Shown: one piece after another, positions 51,134 to 60,360 of the stretch
Layout of the letters: every line of letters starts with the position of its first letter
How positions within the stretch are numbered: the first letter of the stretch is position 1
Assembly (NCBI GenBank): GCA_964372095.1
Contig: CAYJPV010000020.1
Coordinates: 1 to 64,000, forward strand
Reading direction: 5' to 3'
Length of the DNA stretch: 64,000 bases
From: CAYJPV01 sp964372095
Lineage (GTDB): Bacteria; Acidobacteriota; Vicinamibacteria; Vicinamibacterales; JAKQTR01
Translations under genes and position numbers: made by a program
The notes under the pieces: model-generated
Seen by the model: only the letters and a program-made list of their open reading frames with translations
What the model was told of the DNA's origin: nothing
Databases searched by the model: none

Positions 51134-52234
51134 ATGCTGCGAACCGCGCTCATCGGCTATCCTTCGGTCGGCAAGACGACCCTCTTCCACTTGATGACGG
51201 GCGGCCACGACGCGCCCCGGTCAGCCCACGGCAAGCTCGAAGCGACGCTGGGCATGGCCCGGGTTCCCGATCCGCGCCTCGACGTGCTGACGGCGATGTA
51301 CAACCCGCGGAAACGCGTGCCGGCGACCGTGGAGTTCGCGGACATCCCGGGGCGCCCGTCGGGGTCCGGCACCGACGCGCTGCTGGACGTGGCGGCGTAC
51401 CGCAACGCCGACGCGCTGGTCCACGTGCTGCGGGCGTTCGCGGATCCGGCGGTGGCACACGCGGCGGGCTCGGTGGACCCGCGGCGGGACGCGCGTTCGA
51501 TGGAAGACGAGCTGATCCTCGCGGACCTCGCCGTCGTCGAGAAGCGGCTCGATCGCCTGGTGAAGGACATCAAGAAGATGCGGAGCGCCGAACTGGAGCG
51601 CGAGCAGGAGATCCTGATCGCGTGCAAGGCGCGGCTCGAAAGCGGCGCTCCGCTGCGCGACCTGGAGCTCAACGAGGACGATCGCCGGCGGCTGCGGGGA
51701 TTCCAGTTTCTGTCGGCGAAACCCCTGCTGCTGGTCGTCAACCTGGATGAAGCCGATCTCACCGGCGGCGCGGCGGGCCTGGAGCAGGCGGTGGCGGCGC
51801 TGGATCTCGGGTCGGTGGTCACGGGGGCGTCAACGCGGGTCGTCGGCGTGTGCGCCAAGATCGAGCTCGAGATCGCGCAGCTGGAGCCGGCCGACGCCGG
51901 GGCGTTCCTGGCGGACCTCGGCCTGACGGAATCCGGGCTGGACCGTGTGATCCGTGTCAGCTACGAACTGCTGGGCTACATCTCGTTCTTCACGGTCGGG
52001 GAGGACGAATGCCGCGCGTGGTCGATCCCGCGGCACACGCCGGCGCAGGCGGCGGCGGGAGAGATCCATACGGACCTGTCCCGCGGGTTCATCCGTGCCG
52101 AGGTGGTGGCCTACGATCGCCTGGTCGCCCGCGGCGCGATGGCGGCCTGCAAGGAGCACGGGGAGCTTCGTCTCGAGGGCAAGGAGTACGTCGTCCAGGA
52201 CGGGGATATCATCAACGTCCGGTTCGCCACGTGA
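51134..52234 (+). CDS. ychF: YchF/OLA1-type P-loop ATPase
   Basis: The 366-aa Obg-related protein has the P-loop GYPSVGKTT near 8-16, the Walker B/DIPG region (FADIPG), and NLDE in place of the GTP-specific NKxD, a feature of YchF which prefers ATP. A coiled-coil insert spans about 115-185 and a C-terminal TGS domain ends with KEHGELRLEGKEYVVQDGDIINVRF. YchF binds ribosomes and affects stress responses. The P-loop reads PSVGKTT rather than the usual PNVGKST. ATG 51134 gives normal length; an in-frame ATG 21 nt upstream exists. It diverges from mraZ with 189 bp between the starts. Confidence 0.9.
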   Translation: MLRTALIGYPSVGKTTLFHLMTGGHDAPRSAHGKLEATLGMARVPDPRLDVLTAMYNPRKRVPATVEFADIPGRPSGSGTDALLDVAAYRNADALVHVLRAFADPAVAHAAGSVDPRRDARSMEDELILADLAVVEKRLDRLVKDIKKMRSAELEREQEILIACKARLESGAPLRDLELNEDDRRRLRGFQFLSAKPLLLVVNLDEADLTGGAAGLEQAVAALDLGSVVTGASTRVVGVCAKIELEIAQLEPADAGAFLADLGLTESGLDRVIRVSYELLGYISFFTVGEDECRAWSIPRHTPAQAAAGEIHTDLSRGFIRAEVVAYDRLVARGAMAACKEHGELRLEGKEYVVQDGDIINVRFAT

Positions 52235-52288
52235 TACCGTAGGAGGCTGTCGGCACCCCGCGCCTCCGCCGCGGCCGACACGAGTTGT

Positions 52289-53347
52289 ATGCCCATTCGA
52301 ACGATTCTTGTCTGTGAAGCCCAGGTTCCGTTCGTCCGCGGCGGGGCCGAGAGTCTGGTCCGCGATCTCGTGCGCGAACTCTGCGATCGCGGCTACCAGG
52401 CGGCGCTGGTGTCGGTCCCCTTCAAGTGGTATCCCAAGGACGAGATCCTGGCTCACGCCGCCGCCTGGCGCCTGCTGGACCTGAGCGAAAGCAACGGTAC
52501 GCCCATCGATCTCGTGATCGCGACGAAGTTCCCGACGTACTTCGTCCGCCACCCGAACAAAGTCACCTGGCTGATGCATCAGTACCGGGCGGCGTACGAA
52601 CTGGTCGGCGGTCCGTACAGTGACTTCGGTCACCGCGAGTTCGACGTGGGCCTGCGGCGGCGCATCATCGAACAGGATTCGGCGATGCTGCGCGAGTGCC
52701 GCGGGCTGTACTCGATTGCGCAGAACTCGGCGAACCGCCTCGAACGCTACAACGGCCTGCGCGCCCAGACGGTGTACCACCCGCCGCGCCTGGCGGGGCG
52801 CCTGACCGGCGGTCCGGCCGGCGACTACCTGCTGTCGGTGGGGCGGCTCGAGACCATCAAGCGGATCGACCTGGTGATTCGCGCGGTCGCGCAGTTGCCG
52901 GGCCAGCGGCTGCTGGTGGCCGGCGAGGGCACGCAGCGCGCCAACATCGAGCGCCTGATTGAGGAACTCGGCGTCGGGGACCGCGTCACGCTGCTGGGCG
53001 CGGTGGACGACAACACGCTGGTGAAGCTCTACGCGGAGGCCCTGGCCATCGTGTACCCGCCGTACGACGAGGACTACGGCTACGTGACGCTGGAGTCGTT
53101 CCTGTCGCGCAAGCCGGTGATCACGGCCCGTGACTCGGGCGGCACGCTCGAGTTCGTGGAGGACGGCGTGAACGGCCTGGTGTGCGATCCGGAGCCGGAG
53201 TCCATTGCGGCCGCGTGCGCGGCCCTCGTGAACGACCGGAGCCGCGCGGCGGCCATGGGGGACGCGGGGTACGCCACGGCCTCGCTGATCACCTGGGACG
53301 CCGTGATCGCGACACTGGTCGAGGATTCGGGCAGGCACACCCCGTGA
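52289..53347 (+). CDS. GT4-family glycosyltransferase
   Basis: The 352-aa protein has the two-domain GT-B fold of family 4. An N-terminal acceptor domain contains PFVRGGAESLVRDL, and the donor domain has LLSVGRLETIKRIDLVIRA near 178-196, LLGAVDDNTLVKLYAEA and the E-x7-E-like EDYGYVTLESFLSRKPVI. The sugar donor and acceptor cannot be named. It opens the glycan operon: the next gene overlaps its stop by one base (TGATG). A stem of GTCGGC/GCCGAC lies in the spacer after ychF. Confidence 0.88.
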   Translation: MPIRTILVCEAQVPFVRGGAESLVRDLVRELCDRGYQAALVSVPFKWYPKDEILAHAAAWRLLDLSESNGTPIDLVIATKFPTYFVRHPNKVTWLMHQYRAAYELVGGPYSDFGHREFDVGLRRRIIEQDSAMLRECRGLYSIAQNSANRLERYNGLRAQTVYHPPRLAGRLTGGPAGDYLLSVGRLETIKRIDLVIRAVAQLPGQRLLVAGEGTQRANIERLIEELGVGDRVTLLGAVDDNTLVKLYAEALAIVYPPYDEDYGYVTLESFLSRKPVITARDSGGTLEFVEDGVNGLVCDPEPESIAAACAALVNDRSRAAAMGDAGYATASLITWDAVIATLVEDSGRHTP

Positions 53348-54321
53348 TGAAGCTGATCGTCCAGATTCCGTGCCTCAACGAGGCGAACACGCTCCCCGCG
53401 ACGCTGCGGGACATTCCCCGGGAGATCCCCGGCGTGGACGTGGTCGAAATCCTCATCGTCGACGACGGGTCGCGGGACGGAACGGCCGAGATCGCGGTGC
53501 AGCACGGCGTGGAACACGTCGTACGGTTTCCGCACCGGCGCGGCCTGGCGGCGGCGTTCTCGGCGGGCCTCGATGCGTGCGTCCGGCTCGGCGCGGACAT
53601 CATCGTGAACACCGACGGCGACAATCAGTACGCGGGCGCGGACATTCCCCGGCTGATCGCGCCGCTGCTGGCCGGCCAGGCCGACATGGTGATCGGGGAT
53701 CGGAAGATCCAGGATCACCACTCGATGTCGCCGACAAAAAAACGGCTGCAGCGCCTGGGCAGCTGGGTGGTGCGGCAGGTCTCGAACACCGAGGTCCCCG
53801 ACACGACGAGCGGCTTCCGCGCCTACACGCGGGACGCGGCGCTGCGCCTCTCCATTGTCTCGGAGTTCTCGTACACACTGGAGTCGATCATCCAGGCGGG
53901 CAAGAAGCGCATGGCGATCGCCCACGTCCCGATCGCCACGAACACGCGAACGAGGGAGTCGCGCCTGTTCACGAGCACGTGGACCTACATCAAGGCGTCG
54001 GCCGCCACCATCGTGCGCATCTACGCGATGTACGAGCCGCTGAAGGTCTTTGGGATTGTCGGGCTGCTCGTCTTCGCGGGCGGTCTCAGCGGGGCGCTGC
54101 GCTTCATCTATTTCTACTTCGCCGGATCGGGCTGGGGCCACGTGCAGTCGCTCGTGCTGTCGGCGGTTTTGATGATCGTGGGCTTTCAGATTGCGCTCAT
54201 CGGTCTCGTGGCCGACGTCATCTCGGGCAACCGGAAGCTCATCGAAGACGTGCTGTATCGCGTGCGCCTCCTGGAACTGCGCCAGGGCCCGCCCGACGCC
54301 GGACCGGGGCCGAGGAGCTGA
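53347..54321 (+). CDS. GT2 glycosyltransferase, polyprenyl-phosphate-sugar synthase-like
   Basis: The 324-aa protein combines a GT-A domain (IPCLNEANTLPATL, VDDGSRDGT, NTDGDNQY, PDTTSGFRAY) with two C-terminal membrane helices (about 232-262 and 270-298). This is the GtrB/DPM-like layout of enzymes that transfer a sugar to undecaprenyl phosphate for use outside the membrane. ATG 53347 overlaps the preceding stop; the frame is open further upstream. The sugar is unknown. Confidence 0.87.
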   Translation: MKLIVQIPCLNEANTLPATLRDIPREIPGVDVVEILIVDDGSRDGTAEIAVQHGVEHVVRFPHRRGLAAAFSAGLDACVRLGADIIVNTDGDNQYAGADIPRLIAPLLAGQADMVIGDRKIQDHHSMSPTKKRLQRLGSWVVRQVSNTEVPDTTSGFRAYTRDAALRLSIVSEFSYTLESIIQAGKKRMAIAHVPIATNTRTRESRLFTSTWTYIKASAATIVRIYAMYEPLKVFGIVGLLVFAGGLSGALRFIYFYFAGSGWGHVQSLVLSAVLMIVGFQIALIGLVADVISGNRKLIEDVLYRVRLLELRQGPPDAGPGPRS

Positions 54322-54326
54322 CGGAC

Positions 54327-55187
54327 GTGGCTGATCCGTCGTCGACGTCCGTCGTGGTGCCCGCCTTCAACGAGGAGCGCGCGATCGCGCCGCTCGTCAC
54401 CGCCCTGGCGGCCGCCGGAGCCTGGCACCAGATCCTGGTGATCGACGACGGGTCGACCGACGCCACGGCGGACCGGGCCCGCGAAGCCGGCGCCACCGTG
54501 GTGCGTCATCCGTACAACAAGGGCAACGGCGCCGCCGTGAAGACCGGCATCCGCGCCGCCACGGGGGACCACGTCCTCATCATCGACGGCGACGGCCAGC
54601 ACCGGCCGGCGGACGCGGTCCGCTTGGTCTCGTACCTGGGCGACTATGACCTCGTGATCGGCGCGCGTTCGTCGCGGACACAGGCCACGCAGGCGCGCCT
54701 CATCGGGAACACCCTCCTGAACCGCCTGGCCGGCTACCTGACCAGCCGTGACGTGCCCGATCTGACGTCGGGGTTCCGCGCAGCGAAGCGCTCGGTCCTC
54801 CGCACGTTCATTCACCTGCTGCCGAACGGCTTCTCCACGCCCACCACCACCACGCTCGCGTTCATCAAAGGCGGCTACAACGTACGCTTCGAACCCGTCG
54901 AGGCCGAGGCGCGCGTGGGCAAGTCCAAGATCCGCCTGGTGCAGGACGGCGCCAAGTTCTTCATCATCATCCTGAAGATCGTCACGATCTTCAGCCCCAT
55001 GCGCGTCTTCGCGCCCATCAGCAGCCTGGCCTTCCTGCTGGGCACGGCGTACGGCCTCTGGACCGTCGTCACCGATCACAAGATCGCGAACGGGTCGGTG
55101 CTCCTGATCCTGTTTGCGGTCGTCGTGTTCCTGGTCGGCCTGGTGTCCGAACAGATCGCGGCCCTGCGTTTCGAGCGGAGCGAATAG
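54327..55187 (+). CDS. GT2 glycosyltransferase with C-terminal membrane pair
   Basis: The 286-aa protein has VVVPAFNEERAIAPLV, VIDDGSTDAT, DGDGQHRPAD and DLTSGFRAAKRS in a DPM1/GtrB-like GT-A domain, followed by two C-terminal helices (MRVFAPISSLAFLLGTAYGL and VLLILFAVVVFLVGLVSEQI). It is similar in plan to the previous gene but clearly different in sequence, so both probably make different lipid-linked sugars or are diverged paralogues. The GTG start lies 5 nt after the previous stop with GGAG overlapping it. Confidence 0.86.
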   Translation: MADPSSTSVVVPAFNEERAIAPLVTALAAAGAWHQILVIDDGSTDATADRAREAGATVVRHPYNKGNGAAVKTGIRAATGDHVLIIDGDGQHRPADAVRLVSYLGDYDLVIGARSSRTQATQARLIGNTLLNRLAGYLTSRDVPDLTSGFRAAKRSVLRTFIHLLPNGFSTPTTTTLAFIKGGYNVRFEPVEAEARVGKSKIRLVQDGAKFFIIILKIVTIFSPMRVFAPISSLAFLLGTAYGLWTVVTDHKIANGSVLLILFAVVVFLVGLVSEQIAALRFERSE

Positions 55188-55192
55188 GGCCC

Positions 55193-56491
55193 GTGCGGAC
55201 GAAGGTCAGCGGCCTGCCGCGGGTCGTGTGGCTGGCGGTGGCCGTCGGGCTCGTGCTGCGCCTGGGCTTCGGCCTCGGCTACTGGGTCGGCCAGCCGCTG
55301 ACCCACGACGAACGCGAGTACCTCCTGCTGGCGCGAAGCCTCACGCTGGGATACGGCTTTGCCTACGCCGGCCTCGACGGGCACCCGCTGCCCGGCGAAC
55401 ATTTCGGCCGGGCGCCGGTGTACCCGCTGGCGCTCGCGGCCGTCATCACCGCCGTCCCGGGTTCCCTCGACGGCGCCGGCGACGGACCGTCGGACCCGCC
55501 CGTCTCCCGGCGCACGATCCGTGTCGTCAGGATCCTGCAGTCCTGCCTGGCGTCGCTCGTCATCCTGCTGCTCGCGCGGCTCGGACAGGCGGCGGCCGGC
55601 GACCGGGGTGCCGTGACCGCCGCGTGGCTCGCGGCGGTGTACCCGTCGCTCGTCTGGACGCCCGCCTTCGTGTTCAGCGAGACGCTGTTCATGGTGGTCG
55701 CGCTGACCGCCGCGCTCCTGCTGACACCGCGAGACACGAACCATCAGGGGCACGCCCACCCGCTGCCCGCCCGTGCCGCAGGCATCGGGCTGTTGCTGGG
55801 CGCGGGCGTGCTGATCCGCCCGGTCATGCTGTTCTTCATCGCCCTCGTCGCCGCGTGGTGGTGGTGGAGACGGGCGCGCGTGCAGGCGGTCGTGCTGGTG
55901 TGCGCGGCGGCGATGGTCGTAGCCCCGTGGTCGATCCGCAACACCCTCACGTACGGCCGGTTCGTGGCGGTGGCCTCGGAGGGCGGCATCACGTTCTGGA
56001 CCGGCAACCACCCCCTCGCCATCGGCGAGGGGGATCTCGCGGCCAATCCCGCGCTCAAGCGCGCGAACGTCGCGTTCCGCGAACGTCACGCCGGCCTCGA
56101 TGCCGAAGCCCTGGAACCGCTGTACTACCGTGAGGCCCTCGCCTGGATCCGCGCACACCCGATCGACTGGCTGGCGCTCGAGGCGCGCAAGCTGTTCTAC
56201 GCCGTCGTGCCCGTCGGCCCGTCGTACCGGCTGCACTCCCCGCTGTACATCTGGGGATCCGTCCTGCCCTATCTCTCCGCGCTCGTGGCGGCTATCATGG
56301 GGGCGGTCCGCCTGGCGCGGCGCCGTCGGCTGCCGACGCCGCTGCTGCTCCTGGCCGGGTCGACGTTGCTGGTGAGCCTGATCTTCTTCCCGCAGGAACG
56401 TTTCAGGATCCCGACGATCGATCCGGCATTGATCGTACTCGTTGCGGGAACCCGGCTTCGGGACGCCGAGGCGCATCCGTCGAACACATGA
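55193..56491 (+). CDS. GT-C (ArnT/PMT-like) membrane glycosyltransferase
   Basis: The 432-aa protein has about nine to ten helices. The first periplasmic loop carries THDEREYLLLARSL, matching the conserved acidic pair of GT-C/PMT-39 enzymes, and ERFRIPTIDPALIVL near the C-terminus is frequent in this group. Such enzymes use polyprenyl-phosphate sugars to glycosylate lipids, proteins or glycans on the outer face of the inner membrane. The donor may come from the neighbouring GT2 genes. GTG start, 5 nt after the preceding stop. Confidence 0.82.
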   Translation: MRTKVSGLPRVVWLAVAVGLVLRLGFGLGYWVGQPLTHDEREYLLLARSLTLGYGFAYAGLDGHPLPGEHFGRAPVYPLALAAVITAVPGSLDGAGDGPSDPPVSRRTIRVVRILQSCLASLVILLLARLGQAAAGDRGAVTAAWLAAVYPSLVWTPAFVFSETLFMVVALTAALLLTPRDTNHQGHAHPLPARAAGIGLLLGAGVLIRPVMLFFIALVAAWWWWRRARVQAVVLVCAAAMVVAPWSIRNTLTYGRFVAVASEGGITFWTGNHPLAIGEGDLAANPALKRANVAFRERHAGLDAEALEPLYYREALAWIRAHPIDWLALEARKLFYAVVPVGPSYRLHSPLYIWGSVLPYLSALVAAIMGAVRLARRRRLPTPLLLLAGSTLLVSLIFFPQERFRIPTIDPALIVLVAGTRLRDAEAHPSNT

Positions 56492-57222
56492 CGACACTCG
56501 TGGTGATTCCCACCTACAACGAACGCGACAACGTCGCGGTGATCGTCGACGCGATCCTGGCGCAGGGGGATTACGGGGTCCTGGTCGTGGACGACAACTC
56601 GCCGGACGGCACGGGCGCCGTGGCCGACGCGCTGGCCGCCGCGCACCCGGCCCGGGTCCACGTGCTGCACCGGACCGGCAAACGTGGTTTCGGACGGTCC
56701 TACGTCGAGGGCTTCCGGTGGGCGCTCGACCACAGCGATGCTCCGCTCATCTGCCAGATGGACGCCGACTTCTCGCACGATCCGAAATACCTGCCCGATC
56801 TCGTCGCGGCGGCGCAGGCGGGCGCGGACGTCACCCTCGGATCCCGCTACCTGAACGGCATCAGCGTCGTGAACTGGCCGCTCCGGCGGCTGTTCCTGAG
56901 CACGTTCGCCAACTGGTACGTGCGGACGATTACGGGCCTGGCCGTCCGTGACTGCACGAGCGGCTTCCGCTGCTGGACACGCGCCACGCTGCGCGCGCTG
57001 CATCCTGAGGACATCGCCTCCGACGGGTATTCGTTCCAGGTGGAGTCCCTCTTCAAGGCCACGCGCCTGGGTGCCGGCGTGCGCGAAGTCTCCATCGTCT
57101 TCGTCGAACGCCGGCAGGGCGCGTCGAAGATGTCCAAGTCCGTCATGTTCGAGTCGATGCTGATGCCGTGGCGGCTGATCCTCCGCCACCGCGGGCGTGC
57201 GACGCGGAAAGCCCGCTCGTGA
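56488..57222 (+). CDS. Polyprenol-phosphate mannose/glucose synthase-like GT2
   Basis: The 244-aa soluble GT2 enzyme resembles DPM1: VVIPTYNERDNV, VVDDNSPDGTG, RTGKRGFGRSY, QMDADFSHDP, GSRYLNG and RDCTSGFRCW. It has no membrane helix, as in eukaryotic three-subunit Dpm1 and bacterial Ppm1 catalytic domains. It overlaps the preceding GT-C gene as ATGA, which supports a donor/transferase pair. The sugar is probably mannose or glucose but cannot be fixed from sequence. Confidence 0.88.
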   Translation: MTTLVVIPTYNERDNVAVIVDAILAQGDYGVLVVDDNSPDGTGAVADALAAAHPARVHVLHRTGKRGFGRSYVEGFRWALDHSDAPLICQMDADFSHDPKYLPDLVAAAQAGADVTLGSRYLNGISVVNWPLRRLFLSTFANWYVRTITGLAVRDCTSGFRCWTRATLRALHPEDIASDGYSFQVESLFKATRLGAGVREVSIVFVERRQGASKMSKSVMFESMLMPWRLILRHRGRATRKARS

Positions 57223-58472
57223 GCGCGCGCCAGGTCGTCGTCATGCTGACGACGTCGTACCCGCGGTTTGCCGGCGATACGATCGGCACCTTCATGGAGC
57301 CGATCGCGAAAGGCGTGGCCGCGCGCGGCCACGACGTGCACGTGGTGCTGCCCTGGCACCCGCAACTTCGCCGCGCCGGCACGGACGACGGCGTGACCTT
57401 TCACCCGTTCCGGTACGCCCCGCATCCCGCGTTGAACGTCTTCGGATACGCCGGCGCCCTGGCCCGCGACACGGACCTCCGCTGGCAGGCCTGGGCGTCC
57501 GCCCCGTTCGGCCTGCTCGCGTCGTACCGCGCCGCCCGACGGGTGGCCGCGCAGGTCGGCGCCACTCTCCTGCACGGACACTGGCTGCTCCCGAGCGGCG
57601 TGGTCGCCGACGCGGCGGCGGGTGGGCGGATCCCCACGATCATCAGCCTCCACGGGTCGGACGTGTACGTGGCTGAACGGTACGCGGTCACCCGCCGGCT
57701 GGCGCGCCGCGCGGCGCAGCGGACAGGCTGGATCACGGCGTGCAGCGACGACCTGCGCACGCGCGTGATTCGTCTGGGCGCCGACGCCGCGCGTGTGACC
57801 ACCATTCCGTACGGCGTCGACGCCGGCCGGTTCCGCCCCGACCCCGACGCCCGTGCCCGCGTCAGGGCCGCCCTCGGCCTGGCCAGTGACGATGTGGTGG
57901 TGTTCACGGCGGGACGATTCGTGCGCAAGAAGGGGTTCGAATATCTGATCGACGCGGTGGCGGCGCTCGCGCCCGACTGGCCGGGACTGCGCCTGGTGCT
58001 GGGCGGCGGCGGCGACCTGGACGCCGAACTCCGCGGCCGGGCCCGCGACCGCGGCATCGCCGACCGGGTCCGCTTCCCCGGCGTGCTGGCCCAGGGCGAC
58101 GTCGGTGCGTTCCTGGCGGCCGCCGACATTGCGGCCGTCCCTTCCGTGCACGACGAACAGGGGAATGTCGATGGCCTGCCCAACACGGTGATGGAAGCGC
58201 TCGCGTCGGGGACGCCGCTCGTCGCGTCCGACGTGGCGGGCATTCCGTCCGTGGTCACGCACCACCGAACGGGCCTGCTGGTGCCCGAGAAGGACGTACA
58301 GGGACTGGCCGGGGCGCTGGCTGCGCTCTGCGGCAATCCCGGACTGCGGGCGGGGTTGGGCGCGGCTGCCCGCGAGGAGGTCCGTCGCATCCACTCGTGG
58401 GAGCGCGTGGCCGAGCAGTTCGAACAGGCGTACGAACGGGCTGCCGAGCGGCACCTGGCCGGCCTCCGGTAA
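57219..58472 (+). CDS. GT4-family glycosyltransferase
   Basis: The 417-aa protein has the GT-B fold: N-terminal VVMLTTSYPRFAGDTIGTF, HGHWLLPSG, ISLHGSDVYV, and C-terminal FTAGRFVRKKGFEYLIDA, GVLAQGDVGAFLAAADI and NVDGLPNTVMEALASGTPLVAS with the conserved Glu. Related enzymes build exopolysaccharide or lipopolysaccharide repeats. The GTG start at 57219 overlaps the preceding stop as GTGA. Confidence 0.88.
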   Translation: MSARQVVVMLTTSYPRFAGDTIGTFMEPIAKGVAARGHDVHVVLPWHPQLRRAGTDDGVTFHPFRYAPHPALNVFGYAGALARDTDLRWQAWASAPFGLLASYRAARRVAAQVGATLLHGHWLLPSGVVADAAAGGRIPTIISLHGSDVYVAERYAVTRRLARRAAQRTGWITACSDDLRTRVIRLGADAARVTTIPYGVDAGRFRPDPDARARVRAALGLASDDVVVFTAGRFVRKKGFEYLIDAVAALAPDWPGLRLVLGGGGDLDAELRGRARDRGIADRVRFPGVLAQGDVGAFLAAADIAAVPSVHDEQGNVDGLPNTVMEALASGTPLVASDVAGIPSVVTHHRTGLLVPEKDVQGLAGALAALCGNPGLRAGLGAAAREEVRRIHSWERVAEQFEQAYERAAERHLAGLR

Positions 58473-58512
58473 CGCCAGCACGGCACGTCGGGTGTCGCGG
58501 CGTCGCACCCTT

Positions 58513-58530
58513 GCCGCTCGTCCGAGCGGC
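58513..58530 (+). terminator. Perfect 8-bp hairpin between GT4 and GT2 genes
   Basis: GCCGCTCG and CGAGCGGC pair perfectly around a 2-nt TC (a 4-nt loop after the closing pair opens), 40 nt after the GT4 stop. There is no U-run. It may mark an internal boundary of the glycan operon; the next gene starts 21 nt later without a Shine-Dalgarno sequence. Confidence 0.45.
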
Positions 58531-58551
58531 GTGGTAGCGTACTAGGCTCGA

Positions 58552-59268
58552 ATGCCAACGCCTGACGCGCAGCCTGGTCTGACCATCTTTTTTCCGGCGT
58601 ACAACGACAGCGGCACCATTGCCAGCATGGTCGTGACGGCGGTGCTGACCGCGAGCCGCCTGACGCCTGACTTCGAGGTCCTCATCATCAACGACGGCAG
58701 CCGTGACGCCACGCCACAGGTCGCCGACGAGCTGGCACGGGTCTACCCGCAGGTACGCGTCGTCCACCATCAGGGCAACCGCGGCTACGGGGGCGCGTTG
58801 CGCAGCGGATTCGCCAACGCGACCAAGGAGTTCGTGTTCTACACGGATGGCGATGCCCAGTACGACCCCGCCGAAATGGCGGACCTCTGGGCCCGGATGG
58901 GGCCCGGCGTGGACATGGTCAACGGCTACAAGATCAGCCGGTCCGACCCGTTCCATCGCAAGGTCATCGGCCGCCTGTACCACCACACGGTCAAGCGCCT
59001 GTTCGGGCTCACGGTGCGCGACGTCGACTGCGACTTCAGGCTCATGCGGCGGGCCATCTTCGACACGGTGACGCTCACCAAGAACAGCGGCGTCATCTGC
59101 CTCGAGATGATGAAGAAGATCCAGGACGCCGGATTCCGGATCGCCGAAGTCCCCGTGCACCACTTCCACCGCGCGTACGGCAAGTCGCAGTTCTTCAATT
59201 TCCGGCGGATCTTCCGCACCGGCATCGACGTCCTGAAGCTCTGGCGGGAGCTGGTGGTGAAGGCCTGA
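58552..59268 (+). CDS. GT2 glycosyltransferase
   Basis: The 238-aa soluble GT2 protein has LTIFFPAYNDSGTIASMV, LIINDGSRDAT, YTDGDAQYDP and RDVDCDFRLMRR, again of the polyprenyl-phosphate-sugar-synthase type, with no membrane helix. It is followed after 1 nt by the epimerase gene. The ATG has a TACTAG hexamer 6 nt upstream, a weak version of the leaderless pattern. The substrate is unknown. Confidence 0.85.
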   Translation: MPTPDAQPGLTIFFPAYNDSGTIASMVVTAVLTASRLTPDFEVLIINDGSRDATPQVADELARVYPQVRVVHHQGNRGYGGALRSGFANATKEFVFYTDGDAQYDPAEMADLWARMGPGVDMVNGYKISRSDPFHRKVIGRLYHHTVKRLFGLTVRDVDCDFRLMRRAIFDTVTLTKNSGVICLEMMKKIQDAGFRIAEVPVHHFHRAYGKSQFFNFRRIFRTGIDVLKLWRELVVKA

Positions 59269-59269
59269 C

Positions 59270-60268
59270 GTGGACTACCGGTCCTTCTATCGCGGCCGGC
59301 GCGTCATGATCACGGGCGGCCTGGGCTTCATCGGCAGCAACCTGGCCCGGCAGCTCGTGGACCTGGGCGCGGACGTGCTGCTGGTGGACTCGCTCATCCC
59401 GGACTACGGGGGGCATCTCTTCAACATCGCCGGCATCGAACATCGTGTCCGCGTCAACATCGCGGACGTTCGCCAGGCCAGCACGATGAACTACCTGGTG
59501 CGGGATGTCGACGTGATCTTCAACCTGGCCGGCCAGGTGAGCCACATCGACAGCATGCGGGATCCCCACACGGATCTCGACATCAACTGCCGCAGCCAGC
59601 TGACGATCCTCGAGGCGTGCCGCCGCAATAACCCGGGGATCCGGGTGGTGTTCGCCGGCACCCGCCAGGTGTACGGGAAACCCGACTTCCTCCCGGTGAC
59701 GGAGGACCACCTCGTCCGCCCCACGGACATCAACGGCATCAACAAGGTGGCCGGGGAGTACTATCACCTGGTCTACAACAACGTGTTCGGCATCCGGGCC
59801 TGTTCGCTGCGCCTGACGAACATCTACGGACCGCGCCAGCTCGTGAAGCACAACCGGCAGGGATTCATCGGCTGGTTCGTGCGGCTGGCGGTCGAAGACC
59901 AGGAGATCCAGGTGTTCGGCGACGGGTCGCAACTGCGCGATTTCGTCTACGTGGACGACGCCGCGGACGCGTTTCTGCGGGCGGGCGCCAGCGATGCCTG
60001 CCACGGGCACGCCTTCAATGTGGGCGGCACCGAGCCGATCGCGCACCGGGACCTGGTGCGGATCCTCATCGACACCGCCGGCACGGGACGGGTGCGGTTC
60101 GTTGAATGGCCGCCCGAGAAGAAGGCCATCGACATCGGCAGCTTCTATGCGGACTCGAGCCGGTTCATGGCGGCCACCGGCTGGTCCCCCACCGTGGATC
60201 TGCACGAAGGCCTGACGCGCTCGGTTGCCTACTACCGCGAGCATCTCTCCCGCTACCTGGACGCCTGA
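59270..60268 (+). CDS. NAD-dependent epimerase/dehydratase (extended SDR) lacking the usual Tyr
   Basis: The 332-aa nucleotide-sugar SDR has the Rossmann motif ITGGLGFIGSNLARQL near 14-29, NLAGQVSHIDS near 85-95 and LRLTNIYGPRQ, all typical of sugar 4-epimerases and dehydratases. The active-site segment reads AGTRQVYGKP and then DINGINKVAGEYYH, so the YxxxK motif has Asn155 in place of Tyr, while Lys159 is kept. Catalysis may therefore differ, or a nearby Tyr (Y164 or Y165) may serve. The GTG start is 1 nt after the GT2 stop. Confidence 0.85.
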   Translation: MDYRSFYRGRRVMITGGLGFIGSNLARQLVDLGADVLLVDSLIPDYGGHLFNIAGIEHRVRVNIADVRQASTMNYLVRDVDVIFNLAGQVSHIDSMRDPHTDLDINCRSQLTILEACRRNNPGIRVVFAGTRQVYGKPDFLPVTEDHLVRPTDINGINKVAGEYYHLVYNNVFGIRACSLRLTNIYGPRQLVKHNRQGFIGWFVRLAVEDQEIQVFGDGSQLRDFVYVDDAADAFLRAGASDACHGHAFNVGGTEPIAHRDLVRILIDTAGTGRVRFVEWPPEKKAIDIGSFYADSSRFMAATGWSPTVDLHEGLTRSVAYYREHLSRYLDA

Positions 60269-60360
60269 GCGGCTCGACGATCGCGACCGGAACCACGCAC
60301 CGGCATCGCCGCCCGGCAGGCCGCCCGGGCGCCCGCCGGCGCACGAGGAGTCAGACACCG

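Noticed and set aside
49460..52234. 924-codon plus-strand frame running from rsmH into ychF
   Set aside because: Only the part from 51134 matches YchF; the upstream part is antisense to ftsL, rsmH and mraZ.
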